Shown: piece by piece, positions 6,149-7,104 of the stretch
Numbering within the stretch: position 1 is the first letter of the stretch
Layout of the letters: the number at the start of each line of letters is the position of its first letter
NCBI GenBank assembly: GCA_947177845.1
Contig: CAMWVZ010000048.1
Span: 1 to 7,104, forward strand
From: an uncultured Bacteroidales bacterium
GTDB lineage: Bacteria; Bacteroidota; Bacteroidia; Bacteroidales; P3
DNA length: 7,104 nucleotides
Direction of reading: 5' to 3'
Translations under genes and position numbers: made by a program
Notes under the pieces: model-generated
Database searches by the model: none
What the model was told of the DNA's origin: nothing
The model's input: the letters and a program-made list of their open reading frames with translations, nothing else

Positions 6149-7104
6149 ATGCAACTTAAAAGCTTAGCCAAACAAACGGTGATTTACGGGCTTCCCTCGA
6201 TTGTGGGGCGCTTCCTCAACTTCCTGCTGGTGCCGCTCTACACCTACACCTTTGCGCCCGGCGAATACGGCATCGTCACCGAACTCTACGCCTATGTGGC
6301 CCTGCTGCTTGTCTTGCTTACCTATGGCATGGAAACCACTTTTTTCCGCTTCATGCAGAAATACAAGCAAGACCCGAAAGTCTACAGCACTTCCGTATGG
6401 TCGATTGCCGCCACCACGGCGGTGTTCCTGTGTTGCGCGCTCCTGTTCCGCAACGATATAGGCATTCGCATGGGATACGACCATGCAGGGCGCTATATCG
6501 CATGGTTCGGCATCATCCTTTCGTGCGACGTGATGGCGTCCATTCCTTTCTGCCTGTTGCGCGAACAGAACAAGGCGGGTCGGTTCGCCCTCCTCAAATC
6601 GCTCAACATCACCGTCAACATCTTCTTCAATCTTTTCTTCATCGTATTCTGCCCCAAGTGGATAGCCGCAAATCCCGCCTCATGGCTCACATGGGTCTAC
6701 AATCCCGAAATGGGCGTGGGCTACATCTTCATATCCAACCTTATCGCCAGCCTGTTCACCTTCGTCTGCCTCCTGCCGCAGTGGCGCTATCTGCGTCTGA
6801 CGTTCTCTGCCAAAATGTGGAGGGAGATGATGCTTTATACCTTGCCCGTCATGATATGGGGCCTGGCAGGTATCATCAACGGAACCCTAGACCGTATCCT
6901 GCTCAAATACCTCACGCCCGACCCTTCCACGGCCATGGAGCAGTTGGGCATCTACGGCGCGTGCTACAAGCTGTCGATTGTGATGACGCTGTTCGTGCAG
7001 GCGTTCCGCTATGCGGCCGAACCTTTCTTCTTCAAGCAGATGGACAGCGGCGATGCACAGGTCACCTACGCCAAGGTGATGCGTTACTTCGTGATAACCT
7101 GCAC
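6149..7104 (+). CDS. Polysaccharide/oligosaccharide flippase (MOP superfamily), N-terminal 318 codons
   Basis: An open frame starts at ATG 6149 and runs off the window without a stop. The start MQLKSLAKQTVIYGLPSIVG, then a hydrophobic helix with LVPLYTYTFAPGEYGIV (27-43), is the standard opening of Wzx/RfbX-type flippases. Further spans lie at about 46-60, 83-100, 115-137 and 152-168, with more after the Trp/Pro-rich loop around 170-185. The cytoplasmic stretch PFCLLREQNKAGRFALLK (133-150), between the fourth and fifth spans, matches the family's conserved loop. The segment TLPVMIWGLAGIINGTLDR, near nt 6840-6895, is the usual start of the second half. The protein should move a lipid-linked glycan across the inner membrane; which glycan cannot be told here. 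Family members are usually about 450-500 residues, so roughly a third is missing. The gene begins 26 bases after the cyclase stop, with no Shine-Dalgarno sequence. Confidence 0.88.
   Translation, partial: MQLKSLAKQTVIYGLPSIVGRFLNFLLVPLYTYTFAPGEYGIVTELYAYVALLLVLLTYGMETTFFRFMQKYKQDPKVYSTSVWSIAATTAVFLCCALLFRNDIGIRMGYDHAGRYIAWFGIILSCDVMASIPFCLLREQNKAGRFALLKSLNITVNIFFNLFFIVFCPKWIAANPASWLTWVYNPEMGVGYIFISNLIASLFTFVCLLPQWRYLRLTFSAKMWREMMLYTLPVMIWGLAGIINGTLDRILLKYLTPDPSTAMEQLGIYGACYKLSIVMTLFVQAFRYAAEPFFFKQMDSGDAQVTYAKVMRYFVITC

Overview
The window comes from the chromosome of a Bacteroidales-type bacterium (phylum Bacteroidota). Three things point there. It has a PorZ-type gene of the type IX secretion system. 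It has -7 promoter elements of the Bacteroidota form TAnnTTTG, and most starts lack a convincing Shine-Dalgarno sequence. It also has a Zn-dependent glutaminyl cyclase lipoprotein of the kind found in Porphyromonas and relatives. I cannot fix the genus from the sequence alone.

Layout: bases 1-185 hold the 5' end of an unrecognised membrane protein gene on the minus strand. An 80-base divergent promoter region follows. Everything after that is on the plus strand and tightly packed: porZ (266-2599), recO (2596-3327, overlapping porZ by 4 bases), a 52-base gap with a consensus promoter, a secreted cyclophilin-type peptidyl-prolyl isomerase (3380-4072), pheS (4078-5103), a glutaminyl-peptide cyclotransferase lipoprotein (5118-6122), and the first 318 codons of a polysaccharide flippase (6149 to the window end). 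There is no stretch of 300 bases without a gene. I see no RNA gene, CRISPR array, insertion sequence or convincing terminator.

The genes look like ordinary chromosomal core genes, but several act in the envelope. PorZ belongs to the surface complex that attaches T9SS cargo. The isomerase should fold proteins in the periplasm, and the cyclase should convert N-terminal glutamine of exported proteins to pyroglutamate. The flippase should move lipid-linked glycan across the inner membrane. PorZ and the isomerase both have a predicted signal-peptidase cut that leaves glutamine first, so both are plausible substrates of the cyclase encoded downstream. RecO (DNA repair) and PheS (tRNA charging) are housekeeping genes between them.

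I did not find a clearly novel system. The most interesting points are the link between the cyclase and the Gln-starting exported neighbours, the divergent promoter pair, the shared M-Q-L-K start of three consecutive genes, and a change of coding-strand G/C bias from porZ to the flippase.
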